Shown here in pieces: positions 1 through 7,700 of a stretch of DNA of 13,739 nt (position 1 is its first letter; every line of letters begins with the position of its first letter). Under the pieces are notes generated by a model. It worked only from the letters and a program-made list of their open reading frames with translations. It ran no database searches and was not told the DNA's origin. Made by a program: the position numbers and the translations under genes. The stretch lies in contig CAKSPW010000058.1 of assembly GCA_934486495.1 (NCBI GenBank), forward strand, positions 1 to 13,739. Direction: 5' to 3'. This DNA comes from an uncultured Clostridia bacterium. Its GTDB lineage: Bacteria > Bacillota > Clostridia > UBA1381.

Positions 1-140
1 GCCTTATAGAATGGCCGGAAATGATTGAGGAGCTTATTCCCCAAAGCCATGTATCCGTTACGATAAAACGGGGTGACAATCCGTCAAAGGACAGAATAAT
101 AATAATCGAGGGAGTAGAAAATGAAGGTACTTGGAATTGA
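1..140 (+). CDS. tsaE: tRNA t6A biosynthesis ATPase TsaE, 3' end only
   Basis: Only the C-terminal part is in the window, read from base 3 to the TGA at 138-140. The fragment starts LIEWPEMIEELIP; an EWP-type motif followed by a beta strand is typical of the TsaE (YjeE) C-terminus. TsaE is the small P-loop ATPase that works with TsaB and TsaD in forming threonylcarbamoyl-adenosine at tRNA position 37. The P-loop itself lies outside the window. The reading frame overlaps the start of tsaB by 20 bp, which suggests translational coupling. The identification rests on the short motif plus the usual tsaE-tsaB gene order. Confidence 0.8.
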   Translation, partial: LIEWPEMIEELIPQSHVSVTIKRGDNPSKDRIIIIEGVENEGTWN

Positions 141-810
141 TACATCATCGAACGTTGCATCGGCAGCGGTGATAGATGATGACAACATAATTGCCGAATA
201 CACGCTTAATTTAAAAAAGACACATTCACAGCTTTTAATGCCTATGATTGACAGTATGCTCAAAAGCTGCGAATGCGATATAAAGGATATTGATTTGTTT
301 GCCGTTTCGGTAGGACCGGGGTCTTTTACGGGTCTTAGAATAGGAATTGCTACGGCAAAAGGTCTTGCCCATGCCTGCGGGAAGAAAATTGTGCCTGTCG
401 GAACGCTCGCCGCACTTGCGTATAATTTACCATATGCAGAGCATATAATTGTGCCGATTATGGACGCAAGAAGAAACGAGGTTTACACCGCTGCATATAT
501 TTGGGATGAGGACGGTTTTAGAGAAATAGAACAGCCGCACGCCGCACCGCTGAGCGAATGTCTTGACGGCTGCGGGAATATGCTCGACGTTATATTTGTC
601 GGCGACGGCGTTCCGGTTTATAAGGAGCAGATAAAATCGCATCTCGGAGAAAAAGCAATTTTCGTACCTGCCGGTTCAAGTCTGCAGCGAGGAGCATCGG
701 TTGCGGCTTTGGGGCTTAAAAACATTGACAGCGCTGTCGAATGCGGACAGATATGTCCTGTTTATATAAGAAAATCACAAGCAGAACGTGAATATGAAGA
801 AAGGAACTGA
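121..810 (+). CDS. tsaB: tRNA threonylcarbamoyladenosine biosynthesis protein TsaB
   Basis: The protein has 229 aa, the usual TsaB length. TsaB is an ASKHA-fold partner of TsaD that helps assemble the complex making the t6A37 modification of ANN-decoding tRNAs in the cytoplasm. Visible family features are the N-terminal LGIDTSS strand (residues 4-10), HSQLLMPMID (35-44), the hallmark GPGSFTGLRIG (65-75) and the VPIMDARRNEVY strand (111-122). The ATG at 121 has a GAGGGAG ribosome site about 7 nt upstream. It overlaps the end of tsaE by 20 bp and lies 4 bp before rpiB. In many Clostridia rimI and tsaD follow directly; here rpiB follows instead, so tsaD must be elsewhere or upstream. Confidence 0.95.
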   Translation: MKVLGIDTSSNVASAAVIDDDNIIAEYTLNLKKTHSQLLMPMIDSMLKSCECDIKDIDLFAVSVGPGSFTGLRIGIATAKGLAHACGKKIVPVGTLAALAYNLPYAEHIIVPIMDARRNEVYTAAYIWDEDGFREIEQPHAAPLSECLDGCGNMLDVIFVGDGVPVYKEQIKSHLGEKAIFVPAGSSLQRGASVAALGLKNIDSAVECGQICPVYIRKSQAEREYEERN

Positions 811-814
811 TAAA

Positions 815-1255
815 ATGAAAATAGCAATGGGATCGGATCACGGAGGACTTGACTTAAAGCTTAAGGTTAAAAAGCACTTGGAAGAACGAGGCTTTGAGAT
901 TACAGACTACGGAACACATACTCATGACTCGGTTGACTATCCCGATATGGCAAAGCCCGTTTGCATGGCAATTACAAACGGCGAGGCTGACTGCGGAATG
1001 CTATTCTGCGGAACGGGTATAGGCATTTCAATAGCGGCAAATAAATACAAAGGTATTCGTGCGGCTCTTTGCTCTGATGTGTACAGTGCAAAAATGGCAA
1101 AAATGCATAACAACGCTCAAATCATTTGCATGGGCGGCAGAGTTATAGGTGAGGATTTAGCTTGCATGATTGCTGATACTTGGCTCGATACCGAGTTTGA
1201 GGGTGACAGGCACGTAAAGCGTATAGAGAAAATCCACGCTGCCGAAAACCTGTAA
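815..1255 (+). CDS. rpiB: Ribose-5-phosphate isomerase B
   Basis: The protein has 146 aa, close to the usual 145-150 for the RpiB/LacAB family. It interconverts ribose 5-phosphate and ribulose 5-phosphate in the non-oxidative pentose phosphate pathway. The N-terminus MGSDHGG carries the substrate-binding Asp8-His9 pair. Cys65 in FCGTGIG matches the catalytic cysteine, and His98 in MHNNA matches the general acid. LacA and LacB occur as pairs, so a single gene away from sugar-uptake genes favours RpiB. I chose the ATG at 815 because an AAGGA site lies about 10 nt upstream and the protein then starts at the conserved first strand. An in-frame GTG at 788 would add nine unconserved residues. The stop overlaps the next ATG (TAATG). 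Confidence 0.93.
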   Translation: MKIAMGSDHGGLDLKLKVKKHLEERGFEITDYGTHTHDSVDYPDMAKPVCMAITNGEADCGMLFCGTGIGISIAANKYKGIRAALCSDVYSAKMAKMHNNAQIICMGGRVIGEDLACMIADTWLDTEFEGDRHVKRIEKIHAAENL

Positions 1256-2193
1256 TGGACGAGATTATTTTAAAAGTATCGGAAAGCGACGCCGGAAAAA
1301 GACTTGACAGTTTTTTGGCAGATAATACACCGCTTTCAAGATCAAGAGCGGCGAACGAGTGCGAGCTTGGCAACGTTATATCGGGCGAAAAAAAGCTTGA
1401 GAAAAAATATAAGGTTAAACTCGGCGACGAGATAACAATTTATTTAAGCGAGCCTGAGGAAATAGAGGCAAAGCCTGAAAACATTCCGCTTGACATTGTA
1501 TATGAGGACAGCGGTGTTATTGTCGTAAACAAGCCGCAGGGAATGGTTGTGCATCCGGCGGCGGGCAATGAAAGCGGAACACTTGTAAACGGTATTTTGT
1601 ATCATTGCAGCGGTGAGCTGTCCGGTATAAACGGCAAAATAAGACCGGGAATCGTTCACAGAATTGACAAAGATACAAGCGGTCTTTTGGTAATCGCAAA
1701 AACAAACGACGCGCATATATCACTTACAAATCAGTGGCAAAACACAAAACCGTATCGCAGATATATTGCGCTTGTTCACGGCAATATAAAAGAGGATGAG
1801 CTTACAATTGACAAGCCTATCGGCAGAAGCTTATCCGACAGAAAAAAAATGGCTGTTGTTTCGGGCGGCAGAAATGCCGTAACACACGTTAAGGTAATAG
1901 AGAGATTCGGCAATTACACACTTGTCGAATGTGTGCTTGACACCGGCAGAACTCACCAGATAAGGGTGCATATGTCATATATAAAGCGACCTATTGTCGG
2001 CGATAAGCTTTACGGAATAAAAAAAGAAGAATTCAGCTTAAACGGACAGCTTCTTCATGCACAAAGTCTTGGCTTTGCAAACCCCGTCACGGGCGAGCAA
2101 ATGCTTTTTAATTCGGACTTGCCCGATTATTTTGAACACGTATTGAGGTGCCTCAGGAATGGAAAAGGAAACCGTAACGGGAACGGTAAATGA
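1255..2193 (+). CDS. rluD: RluD-type rRNA pseudouridine synthase with S4 domain
   Basis: The protein has 312 aa, the normal size for the RluC/RluD/YlyB group of the RluA family. These enzymes convert specific uridines in 23S rRNA to pseudouridine. An S4 RNA-binding domain spans about residues 13-70. The catalytic domain follows, with NKPQGMVVHP (92-101), the signature HRIDKDTSG (135-143) with catalytic Asp138, and a GRTHQIRVHM strand near residue 230. The S4 domain excludes the shorter RluA type. Which uridines are modified cannot be told from sequence, so the symbol is by family. The gene starts within the TAA of rpiB and overlaps recD2 by 35 bp. Its last residues, rich in Asn, Gly and Lys, are low in complexity and probably unstructured. 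Confidence 0.9.
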   Translation: MDEIILKVSESDAGKRLDSFLADNTPLSRSRAANECELGNVISGEKKLEKKYKVKLGDEITIYLSEPEEIEAKPENIPLDIVYEDSGVIVVNKPQGMVVHPAAGNESGTLVNGILYHCSGELSGINGKIRPGIVHRIDKDTSGLLVIAKTNDAHISLTNQWQNTKPYRRYIALVHGNIKEDELTIDKPIGRSLSDRKKMAVVSGGRNAVTHVKVIERFGNYTLVECVLDTGRTHQIRVHMSYIKRPIVGDKLYGIKKEEFSLNGQLLHAQSLGFANPVTGEQMLFNSDLPDYFEHVLRCLRNGKGNRNGNGK

Positions 2194-4384
2194 TATAATT
2201 TATTATAACAGCGACAACGGATATACCGTGTTTGACCTTGATGTCAGCGGTTCGGATTTAATCACGGCTGTAGGTTTTACGGCGGATATTGCCGAGGGAC
2301 AATGCGTGTCGCTTACCGGGAATTGGACAAATCATGCCGAATACGGCGAGCAGTTTAAATTTGAGTGGTATGAAATTGTAATGCCCTCACAGGAGCAGGA
2401 TATTTTGCGATACTTGTCAAGCGGTATCGTATACGGTGTGCGTGCCGCAACGGCAAAAAAGCTTGTTGCGGAGTTTGGCAAAGATACTCTTAAGATTATG
2501 CTTACAAATCCCGAAAAAATGGCGTGCATAAAGGGGATTTCAAAAAATAAAGCCGTAAAAATCGGTGAATCATTCAGAGAAATTCAGGAGATGCAAACAA
2601 TTGTTATGTATCTTCAGCAGTACGGTATAAGCGTAAACTCCGCAATAAAGGTGTATAAGCACTGGGGTGAGAGGTCGGTAAAGACAATCAAGGAAAACCC
2701 GTACGTGCTTGCGGATAATATTGACGGAATAACATTCGCACAATCGGATAAAATAGCATACGGTGAGGGATTTTCCGCAAATAACCCAATGAGAATCAAA
2801 AGCGGAATTAAATATATTCTGTCACTTGCCGCCTATGCTTCCGGTCATACCTATCTTCCCCGCAAGCTTCTTTGCGAGGATGCCTCATACAGACTCGGTG
2901 TATCGGAGGAGGATGTCGATTCTGTTTTGTCGGAGCTTATAATGTCAAAGGATATTCAGTCGGAATTTGTAGGCGATGAAACAGTTTATTGTCTTACTCA
3001 ATTATCACGTGCGGAAAGCTATATTGCGTCACGTCTTTTTCTAATGTCCTCGTCAGATGACAACGCTTTGCTCAGCGAGGAGCAAATAAACAAAAGAATT
3101 GACAGCATGGAGAGCATAACGAGGCAAAAACTCGCTCCCGAACAAAGAGCGGCTGCTGTATGTGCGCTGAGTGAGCAATGCATGATACTTACCGGCGGAC
3201 CCGGAACAGGAAAAACAACAACAATTAATATCATAATTAAACTTCTTGAGGAGTTTGATTTAAAAATAGTTCTTGCTGCGCCTACGGGACGTGCGGCAAA
3301 AAGAATGACACAGCTTTCGGGAATGGAGGCAAAAACAATACATCGTCTTTTGGGTGCAAGCGGCGAAGATGGCGCTTGTAAGTTTACTCATAATGAAGAA
3401 AACCCGATAAGTGCAGATGTTGTTATACTCGATGAGGTGAGTATGCTCGACGTTAATTTGATGTATGCGTTTTTAAAAGCTCTTAAGCCGGGCGCAAGAC
3501 TCATCATGTCGGGCGATGCTGACCAGCTGCCCTCAGTCGGACCCGGGAACGTTTTAAACGATATAATAAAAAGCGAAACAATCAGTGTAATAAAGCTCGA
3601 TACAATTTTTCGTCAGGCAGAGGAAAGCCTTATTGTCGTAAATGCCCACAGAATAAATGCAGGCGAGCTCCCCGAGCTTGACGGCAAAGACGGAGATTTC
3701 TTTTTCATGAACAGAAGCAAAGCCGGCGATATTGTGAAAACAATAAGCGCACTTTGCTCAAAAAGACTCCCCGAAGCGTACGGAATAGACGCTTTTTCTG
3801 ATATACAGGTTATTTCACCGTCTAAAAAGGGGCTTTGCGGTTCAATTAATCTAAACCACGTTTTACAGGAGGCATTAAATCCCGACGATGGTCTTAAAAA
3901 TGAATACTCATACGGGAAAATACTTTTCCGCGAGGGCGACAAAGTAATGCAAAGGAAAAACAATTACGATATTTATTACACACGCAAGCTCGGCGAGAGC
4001 GGAACGGGAATATTCAACGGCGATATGGGACGAATTGACGAAATATCAATCGTTGACAAAATGATGATAATCACATTTGATGAAGAAAAGCATGTTGAAT
4101 ACCCCTTCACTCAGCTCGATGAGCTTGACCTTGCTTATGCGATAACGGTACATAAAAGTCAGGGCAGTGAGTTCCCGTACGTTATTATGCCTGCGGCTCA
4201 GTTTCCTCCCATGCTGATGTGCAGAAATCTTTTATATACCGCAGTTACAAGAGCGAAAAATACGGTTATTCTCGTCGGTGCACGTGAACCGATTGAATAT
4301 ATGACAAAAAACGGCAGTGAAAAGGAAAGATATACAAGTCTTTGCGAAAAACTGCTTAAACAGCATAACGAACTAACATTTTAG
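2159..4384 (+). CDS. recD2: ATP-dependent DNA helicase RecD2 (RecD-like, AddAB/RecBCD-independent)
   Basis: The protein has 741 aa, as expected for RecD2, a superfamily 1B 5'-3' helicase that helps in mismatch repair and replication fork maintenance in bacteria such as Bacillus and Deinococcus. The N-terminus has the OB-like GTVNDIIYYNSDNGYTVF (8-25), specific to RecD2 rather than RecD. Helix-hairpin-helix-like repeats lie around 85-200. Helicase motifs are Walker A GGPGTGKTTT (346-355), motif Ia APTGRAAKRM (374-383), Walker B ILDEVSMLD (423-431), motif III SGDADQLPSVGPG (451-463) and FRQ (484-486). Near the C-terminus come TVHKSQGSE and LLYTAVTRAK. The start at 2159 has a GAGGTG site 8 nt upstream inside rluD, giving a 35-bp overlap. 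The aroE gene starts 18 bp after the stop. Confidence 0.95.
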   Translation: MEKETVTGTVNDIIYYNSDNGYTVFDLDVSGSDLITAVGFTADIAEGQCVSLTGNWTNHAEYGEQFKFEWYEIVMPSQEQDILRYLSSGIVYGVRAATAKKLVAEFGKDTLKIMLTNPEKMACIKGISKNKAVKIGESFREIQEMQTIVMYLQQYGISVNSAIKVYKHWGERSVKTIKENPYVLADNIDGITFAQSDKIAYGEGFSANNPMRIKSGIKYILSLAAYASGHTYLPRKLLCEDASYRLGVSEEDVDSVLSELIMSKDIQSEFVGDETVYCLTQLSRAESYIASRLFLMSSSDDNALLSEEQINKRIDSMESITRQKLAPEQRAAAVCALSEQCMILTGGPGTGKTTTINIIIKLLEEFDLKIVLAAPTGRAAKRMTQLSGMEAKTIHRLLGASGEDGACKFTHNEENPISADVVILDEVSMLDVNLMYAFLKALKPGARLIMSGDADQLPSVGPGNVLNDIIKSETISVIKLDTIFRQAEESLIVVNAHRINAGELPELDGKDGDFFFMNRSKAGDIVKTISALCSKRLPEAYGIDAFSDIQVISPSKKGLCGSINLNHVLQEALNPDDGLKNEYSYGKILFREGDKVMQRKNNYDIYYTRKLGESGTGIFNGDMGRIDEISIVDKMMIITFDEEKHVEYPFTQLDELDLAYAITVHKSQGSEFPYVIMPAAQFPPMLMCRNLLYTAVTRAKNTVILVGAREPIEYMTKNGSEKERYTSLCEKLLKQHNELTF

Positions 4385-4402
4385 AGAAGAGGTATTAACG
4401 CT

Positions 4403-5227
4403 ATGGAGATTACAGGCAACACAGGCTTACTTGCCGTTTTGGGAAATCCGATAAAGCACAGTCTGTCTCCGAAAATACACAACTACTTATCCGACAGACT
4501 CGGAAGAAATTACGTTTATGTCGCTTTTGAAATTCCCGATGTGACAAAAGCCATAGAAAGTGTCAGAACACTTGGCATAAGCGGGGTTAACGTAACATCA
4601 CCGTTTAAGGAAAAGGCGGCGCAATGCGTTGATTTTACAGATGATGAAGCACGTGCCGTCGGCTCGGTAAACACTATTGTAAACAAAGACGGAAAGCTGT
4701 ACGGATACAGTACGGACGGTGAAGGACTTTACAGAGCGCTTATGTATGAAAATATTAACGTGGAAAGGAAAAACGTGCTTGTAATCGGCGCAGGCGGTGC
4801 GGCAAGAGCAACGCTTGCAATGCTCGGCAGACGGGATGCGGCGAGAATTGTTATAAAAAACAGAACAGAGGTCAAAGCAAAACAGTTATGCGAAAGTTTT
4901 AACAAATTCTACAACTGCGAAAAATACTTCTTATACAGCGAACCGGAAAAGTTCGATATTGTTATAAACACAACACCTGTTGGTATGGGAAGCTGCGACT
5001 GTCCGGTTGATGATGAAAAAATCTTTGATTGGGCGGAGGCGGCAGTAGATTTAATTTACTATCCGAGACAAACGGAATTTTTGAAAATAGCGGATGAAAA
5101 AGGAATTAAAACCGTAAACGGCTTGGGAATGCTTGCGTTTCAAGGTGTACTTGCATACGAATTATTCACAGGCGAAGAAGTTCCGCATAAGCTGTGGAGA
5201 AAGGTTTTGGAGCTTATAGATGAATAA
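4403..5227 (+). CDS. aroE: Shikimate dehydrogenase
   Basis: The protein has 274 aa, the typical AroE length. It reduces 3-dehydroshikimate to shikimate with NADPH in chorismate and aromatic amino acid synthesis. Shikimate-binding residues lie in NPIKHSLSPKIHN (15-27), with the Ser pair of SLS. The catalytic Lys69 sits in VTSPFKEKA, and Asp105 in GYSTDGEGL matches the second catalytic residue. The dinucleotide loop GAGGAARA is at 129-136, and a following NRT strand is the usual NADP-preferring signature. Near the C-terminus are DLIYYPRQT and GMLAFQGVLAYELF. A purine-rich ribosome site lies about 8-12 nt before the ATG. The last 8 bp overlap aroK, so two consecutive shikimate enzymes are coupled. 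Confidence 0.96.
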   Translation: MEITGNTGLLAVLGNPIKHSLSPKIHNYLSDRLGRNYVYVAFEIPDVTKAIESVRTLGISGVNVTSPFKEKAAQCVDFTDDEARAVGSVNTIVNKDGKLYGYSTDGEGLYRALMYENINVERKNVLVIGAGGAARATLAMLGRRDAARIVIKNRTEVKAKQLCESFNKFYNCEKYFLYSEPEKFDIVINTTPVGMGSCDCPVDDEKIFDWAEAAVDLIYYPRQTEFLKIADEKGIKTVNGLGMLAFQGVLAYELFTGEEVPHKLWRKVLELIDE

Positions 5228-5723
5228 TATATTTCTTACGGGATTTATGGCAAGCGGCAAAACAAGCGTTTCAAAAGAGCTTGCACATCTGATGTCAAGA
5301 AAGCTTATTGATACGGATGACGAAATTGAAAAAAGGCTTAACATGACAATTGCGGATATTTTCGATAAATTTGGAGAAAACTATTTCAGAGAAGCGGAAA
5401 CAGAGGTTTTGAAAGACGCCATTTTGTGCGATAGTGCGATAATATCAACAGGCGGCGGTATTGTCTTAAAAGAGGAAAACAGACAGTATATGAAAAAAAA
5501 CGGAATTATAGTTTCTCTGATTCCCGATTTTTCCGTAATCGAGTCGAGACTTTTTGCAGCAAGGCAAACAAGACCGCTGCTGATGGAAGAAACGGAAAAA
5601 ATCAAAAAACGTTATGAGCATCGCCTCCCTCTTTACCGTGACTGTGATATTGAAATAAACCCGACAAGTTCGGAATCTCCCGCTGATACGGCAAAGCGCA
5701 TACTCGAAAGGATTGAGATTTAA
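5220..5723 (+). CDS. aroK: Shikimate kinase
   Basis: The protein has 167 aa, normal for AroK/AroL, a nucleoside monophosphate kinase-fold enzyme. It phosphorylates shikimate with ATP, the step after AroE. Visible features are the P-loop GFMASGKTS (8-16), the DTDDEI motif (31-36) with Asp33 and Arg57 for shikimate binding, the glycine triplet STGGGIVL (76-83), the lid TRPLL (117-121), and R135 in YEHRLPLY, the adenine-contacting arginine region. The start ATG lies inside the aroE end (ATGAATAA), and the stop overlaps the next ATG as TAATG. The gene is therefore in a coupled aroE-aroK-cobA run. Confidence 0.96.
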   Translation: MNNIFLTGFMASGKTSVSKELAHLMSRKLIDTDDEIEKRLNMTIADIFDKFGENYFREAETEVLKDAILCDSAIISTGGGIVLKEENRQYMKKNGIIVSLIPDFSVIESRLFAARQTRPLLMEETEKIKKRYEHRLPLYRDCDIEINPTSSESPADTAKRILERIEI

Positions 5724-6220
5724 TGCTTCATATCTACACAGGCGACGGCAAAGGCAAAACAACTGCGGCGATAGGTCTTTCACTGAGAGCTGCGGCGGCA
5801 GGAAAAAGAGTATTGTTTTTTCAGTTTTTAAAATCCGATACAAGCGGAGAAAGAAAAGTGCTTTCGCAAATTAAAAACATTACCGTTTTCGATATCGGCG
5901 AAAACATACCTTTTCTTTTCAATGCCGATGAAAAAAAGCTTTCGGAGCTTAAAACCCTTTACAAAAAGAAAACAGATTTGTTTTTCGAGCAAAAAAGCAG
6001 ATTTGACGTTTTTATTTTCGATGAAGCCGTATGCGCACTCGACTGCGGATTGATTGAAACAAATGACATTTTGAGATTTACTGACTTCGGAGAAGTTGTT
6101 TTAACAGGCAGAGGAAATATTGACAATTTAAAAGAACACGCCGACTACATAACGTGCATGAAAAAGATTAAACACCCGTACGACAGCGGAATATCCGCAC
6201 GTGAGGGAATAGAATATTAG
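5723..6220 (+). CDS. Corrinoid (cob(I)alamin) adenosyltransferase, CobA/BtuR type
   Basis: The protein has 165 aa and belongs to the CobA/CobO/BtuR family. These enzymes transfer the adenosyl group of ATP to cob(I)alamin or cobinamide to make coenzyme B12. It has the unusual P-loop TGDGKGKTTAA (6-16), FDEAVCALDCGL (99-110), the LTGRG strand (127-131) and the conserved tail HPYDSGISAREGIEY (151-165). It is about 30 residues shorter at the N-terminus than E. coli CobA (196 aa), lacking the N-terminal helix that caps the corrinoid site; short versions are common in Clostridia. No other cobalamin gene is nearby, so it may serve salvage rather than de novo synthesis. Its ATG overlaps the aroK stop. 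Confidence 0.9.
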   Translation: MLHIYTGDGKGKTTAAIGLSLRAAAAGKRVLFFQFLKSDTSGERKVLSQIKNITVFDIGENIPFLFNADEKKLSELKTLYKKKTDLFFEQKSRFDVFIFDEAVCALDCGLIETNDILRFTDFGEVVLTGRGNIDNLKEHADYITCMKKIKHPYDSGISAREGIEY

Positions 6221-6236
6221 AAAGGTACTGATTATA

Positions 6237-7508
6237 ATGGATATACTAAAGAGCTACGGAATAAGCGATAAAACATACGAGCTTGTTTGCGAATGCGAAA
6301 AAGAGGTAAAGCACTGTTTTGAAAAAATTGATAAAACAGCTGAAAAGAATGTATGGAAGGTTATGAAGGCTTTTCATGACAACAAAGTATCGGAGGCTCA
6401 TTTTGCGCCGAGCAGCGGATACGGCACCGACGACTTGGGCCGTGATACACTTGAAAAGGTATATGCGGATATTTTTGAGTGCGAGGACGCACTTGTACGT
6501 CACCAGCTTATATCCGGAACTCACACACTCTCAACAGCATTTTTCGGAATACTCCGTCCGGGAGATATATTGTTTTCTATCACGGGAAAGCCGTATGATA
6601 CGCTTGAGGAGGTAATCGGAATATCTGGCGAGCCGGGCAACGGTTCACTTGCGGATTTCGGAGTTAAATATATTCAATCAGATCTTATAGACGGCGATGT
6701 CAACTATGAAGAAGCGGAGAAAATTCTACGTGATAACAAAATTCGCCTTGTCACAATTCAGCGTTCAAAGGGATATGGCGACAGACCTACATACAGTGCC
6801 GAAAAAATCGGTGAAATAGTAGCCTTTGTTAAAAGAATATCCCCCGACACACTTTGTATGGTAGACAACTGCTACGGTGAGTTTTCAGATGAAAAAGAGC
6901 CTACATCCTACGGTGCGGACGTTATATGCGGCTCTCTTATAAAAAACCCGGGCGGCGGAATTGCACCCACGGGCGGATATATCGCCGGCAAAGCCGACAT
7001 AGTTGAAAAATGCGCATACAGACTAAATTCCGTCGGAATAGGAAAAGAAGCAGGAGCTACGATGGGATTTAACAAGCTTGCATTTCAGGGTTTGTTCTTT
7101 GCTCCGCGAGTAACCGCAAATGCAATTAAAACATCTGTTCTTGCAGCTTGTGTGTTTGAAAAGCTCGGGTTCCGTGCAAATCCGAGATGGGATGAGCCGC
7201 GCCATGATATAATTGAGGCAATAACTCTAAACAGCCGTGAAAATATGTTCGCATTTTGCAAGGGAATACAAGAGGGCGCACCGATTGACTCGTTTGTCGT
7301 ACCCGAGCCGTGGGCAATGCCCGGTTATCAAGATGAGGTAATAATGGCGGCAGGTGCGTTTAATCAAGGCTCAAGTATAGAGTTAAGCGCTGACGGACCG
7401 ATGAAAGAGCCTTATATTTGCTATATGCAGGGCGGTCTGACATATGAATCTGCAAAGCTCGGAATTATGCTTGCCTGCGAAAATATTATTAAAATAAGCA
7501 GCAAATAA
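6237..7508 (+). CDS. YnbB-type PLP-dependent protein (methionine gamma-lyase / aluminium resistance family)
   Basis: The protein has 423 aa, the usual size for the family annotated as methionine gamma-lyase family or aluminium resistance protein, a fold-type I PLP group related to cystathionine beta/gamma-lyases. The N-terminus is helical. SSGYGTDDLGRD (59-70) and HQLISGTHTLSTAFFG (89-104) look like the substrate and cofactor loops. Asp210 in MVDNCYGEF is the probable PLP pyridine-binding aspartate, and Lys236 in GSLIKNPGGGIAPTGGYIAG is the probable PLP lysine. The C-terminal domain ends in AKLGIMLACENI. The substrate is not established for most members, so the lyase name is by homology. A weak AAAGG site lies about 11 nt before the ATG. 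It is the last gene of the left operon. Confidence 0.88.
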   Translation: MDILKSYGISDKTYELVCECEKEVKHCFEKIDKTAEKNVWKVMKAFHDNKVSEAHFAPSSGYGTDDLGRDTLEKVYADIFECEDALVRHQLISGTHTLSTAFFGILRPGDILFSITGKPYDTLEEVIGISGEPGNGSLADFGVKYIQSDLIDGDVNYEEAEKILRDNKIRLVTIQRSKGYGDRPTYSAEKIGEIVAFVKRISPDTLCMVDNCYGEFSDEKEPTSYGADVICGSLIKNPGGGIAPTGGYIAGKADIVEKCAYRLNSVGIGKEAGATMGFNKLAFQGLFFAPRVTANAIKTSVLAACVFEKLGFRANPRWDEPRHDIIEAITLNSRENMFAFCKGIQEGAPIDSFVVPEPWAMPGYQDEVIMAAGAFNQGSSIELSADGPMKEPYICYMQGGLTYESAKLGIMLACENIIKISSK

Positions 7509-7511
7509 AGG

Positions 7512-7540
7512 TTGACATATTATTTTTGATATGATATAAT
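7512..7540 (+). promoter_or_regulatory. Sigma-A promoter for the RNase J gene
   Basis: TTGACA (7512-7517) and TATAAT (7535-7540) are both perfect consensus hexamers with an ideal 17-nt spacer. TG one base before the -10 box (7532-7533) adds an extended -10 element. Transcription should start near 7547. The -35 box begins only 3 bp after the stop of the upstream gene, and I see no hairpin terminator before it, so read-through from the left operon is also possible. Confidence 0.9.
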
Positions 7541-7546
7541 ATAATT

Positions 7547-7686
7547 GATGATTTGTTCGGTTTTTATTGATAAACTTATATCAGACACTAAAAACTTTTC
7601 ACCGTTTGGATTTATAATTTTTACTGAGACAACGATGTTCGGGAAATTTTTATTATTGTATTGAACGGAAAAAAATTAAGATATAC
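7547..7686 (+). promoter_or_regulatory. Leader of the RNase J mRNA with a hairpin and a 38-codon open frame
   Basis: About 150 nt separate the predicted transcription start from the TTG start of RNase J. The first part can fold into a nested hairpin: GTTTTTA (7560-7566) with TAAAAAC (7589-7595), and inside it TGATA (7568-7572) with TATCA (7579-7583). An ATG at 7548, right at the predicted transcription start, opens a 38-codon frame ending in TGA at 7662-7664. That frame has no ribosome site, so it would have to be read as a leaderless message. Long leaders are known on some RNase genes as autoregulation targets; that this one works so is only inference. I recognise no known riboswitch in it. 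Confidence 0.35.
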
Positions 7687-7700
7687 GGAGGTTAATTATT

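Noticed and set aside
788..814. Upstream GTG start for rpiB
   Set aside because: It would overlap tsaB and add nine unconserved residues. The ATG at 815 has a better-placed ribosome site and begins at the family's first strand.
3613..3963. 116-codon - frame inside recD2
   Set aside because: Shadow of the conserved helicase; the product matches nothing I know and has no start signals.
5466..5843. 125-codon - frame across aroK and the adenosyltransferase gene
   Set aside because: Antisense to two well-identified genes and crosses their junction; no independent support.
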